Assembly (NCBI GenBank): GCA_013821585.1
Contig: JACDGO010000104.1
Span: 1-7,017, forward strand
DNA length: 7,017 nucleotides
Direction of reading: 5' to 3'
From: Sphingomonadaceae bacterium
GTDB taxonomy: Bacteria; Pseudomonadota; Alphaproteobacteria; Sphingomonadales; Sphingomonadaceae
A program made the translations under genes and the position numbers. How positions within the stretch are numbered: the stretch's first letter is position 1; each line of letters starts with the position of its first letter. Below the pieces are notes generated by a model. That model was given only the letters and a program-made list of their open reading frames with translations, was not told where the DNA came from and made no database searches. Positions 6,630-7,017 of this stretch are shown one piece after another.

Positions 6630-7017
6630 ATGACCGAAGGTGCGAACCACGAACTCGACTTGCTACTGACGGCTCATGCCGGTCGGCCGGGGGCGTTGTT
6701 GCCACTGCTCCACGACATCCAGCATGCGTTCGGCTGTATCGCCGATGACATCGTCCCTCGGATCGCGGCGGCTCTGAACCTCAGCCGTGCGGAGGTGCAC
6801 GGGGTGATCACTTTCTATCCCGACTATCGTCGCGTGCCGGTCGGCGCGCACGTCGTGAAACTGTGCCGCGCGGAGGCGTGCCAGGCGCGCGGCGGCGCGG
6901 CGGTCGAACGCGCGGCGGTCCGACGGTTCGGGGTCGAGATGGGCGCGACACGTGCCGACCGGCACGTCACGCTGGAACCGGTATATTGCCTAGGTATGTG
7001 CGCGATCGGGCCGTCAG
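6630..7017 (+). CDS. fdsG: NAD-dependent formate dehydrogenase gamma subunit, NuoE-like [2Fe-2S] protein (3' end outside window)
   Basis: The first 129 residues of a protein whose family usually has about 155-160. It matches the thioredoxin-like [2Fe-2S] NuoE family in the form found as the gamma subunit of soluble molybdenum formate dehydrogenases (FdsGBAD): 'GALLPLLHDIQHAFGCI' (21-37), 'LSRAEVHGVITFYPDYR' (51-67), 'HVVKLCRAEACQARGG' (74-89) and 'YCLGMCAIGP' (119-128). The four cluster ligands are all present: C79, C84, C120 and C124, with the expected C-x4-C and C-x3-C spacing. The HGV-FY-D-R and LCRAEACQ patterns favour formate dehydrogenase over complex I NuoE. The complex oxidises formate to CO2 and passes electrons to NAD+ in the cytosol; the beta and alpha subunit genes would be expected just beyond the edge. 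The ATG at 6630 has only a weak GGA upstream, but it gives the normal N-terminus. The gap to the cytochrome gene is 51 bases with a hairpin, so co-transcription is likely but not certain. Confidence 0.9.
   Translation, partial: MTEGANHELDLLLTAHAGRPGALLPLLHDIQHAFGCIADDIVPRIAAALNLSRAEVHGVITFYPDYRRVPVGAHVVKLCRAEACQARGGAAVERAAVRRFGVEMGATRADRHVTLEPVYCLGMCAIGPS

Noticed and set aside
6663..6965. 100-codon - strand frame at the right end
   Set aside because: It is the complement of the formate dehydrogenase gamma subunit gene, whose four cluster cysteines are intact on the + strand.

Overview
The window is a compact, GC-rich, single-direction gene block. Every credible gene lies on the + strand and gaps are at most 97 bases. 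It looks like an alphaproteobacterium of the Sphingomonadales type. The main clue is a very large TonB-dependent receptor (about 1000 aa) with a sphingomonad-style 'DIIVTG' TonB box after the signal peptide and a terminal Phe. GC-rich codon use and the fds-type formate dehydrogenase gene agree with this. Genus cannot be named from this alone.

Layout. (a) 3-443: C-terminal part of a Tm-1-like/UPF0261 protein, cut by the left edge. (b) 476-1348: its partner, a TIM-barrel protein of the 'phosphoenolpyruvate hydrolase' family (PF09370 type). (c) 1345-2592: a secreted ThuA-like + cupin fusion that overlaps (b) by four bases. (d) 2593-2689: an AT-rich leader with an inverted repeat. (e) 2690-5701: the TonB-dependent receptor. 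(f) A strong intergenic hairpin at 5712-5742. (g) 5763-6245: a small multi-span membrane protein resembling DUF1097. (h) 6270-6578: a small secreted mono-haem cytochrome c. (i) A second hairpin at 6588-6606. (j) 6630 to the right edge: the gamma subunit (NuoE-like [2Fe-2S] protein) of an NAD-dependent formate dehydrogenase, cut by the edge.

How they may work together (inference). The order suggests an uptake-and-catabolism locus spread over all compartments: outer-membrane import (receptor), periplasmic processing or electron transfer (ThuA-cupin, cytochrome c), an inner-membrane protein (DUF1097-like), and cytosolic enzymes (Tm-1-like pair, formate dehydrogenase). Formate dehydrogenase at the end suggests the pathway releases formate or a C1 unit. 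The substrate is not shown by the sequence. The least explained part, and the best candidate for undescribed biology, is the Tm-1-like pair coupled to a secreted ThuA-cupin protein and a dedicated receptor. I see no tRNA, rRNA, CRISPR array, insertion sequence or phage signal.
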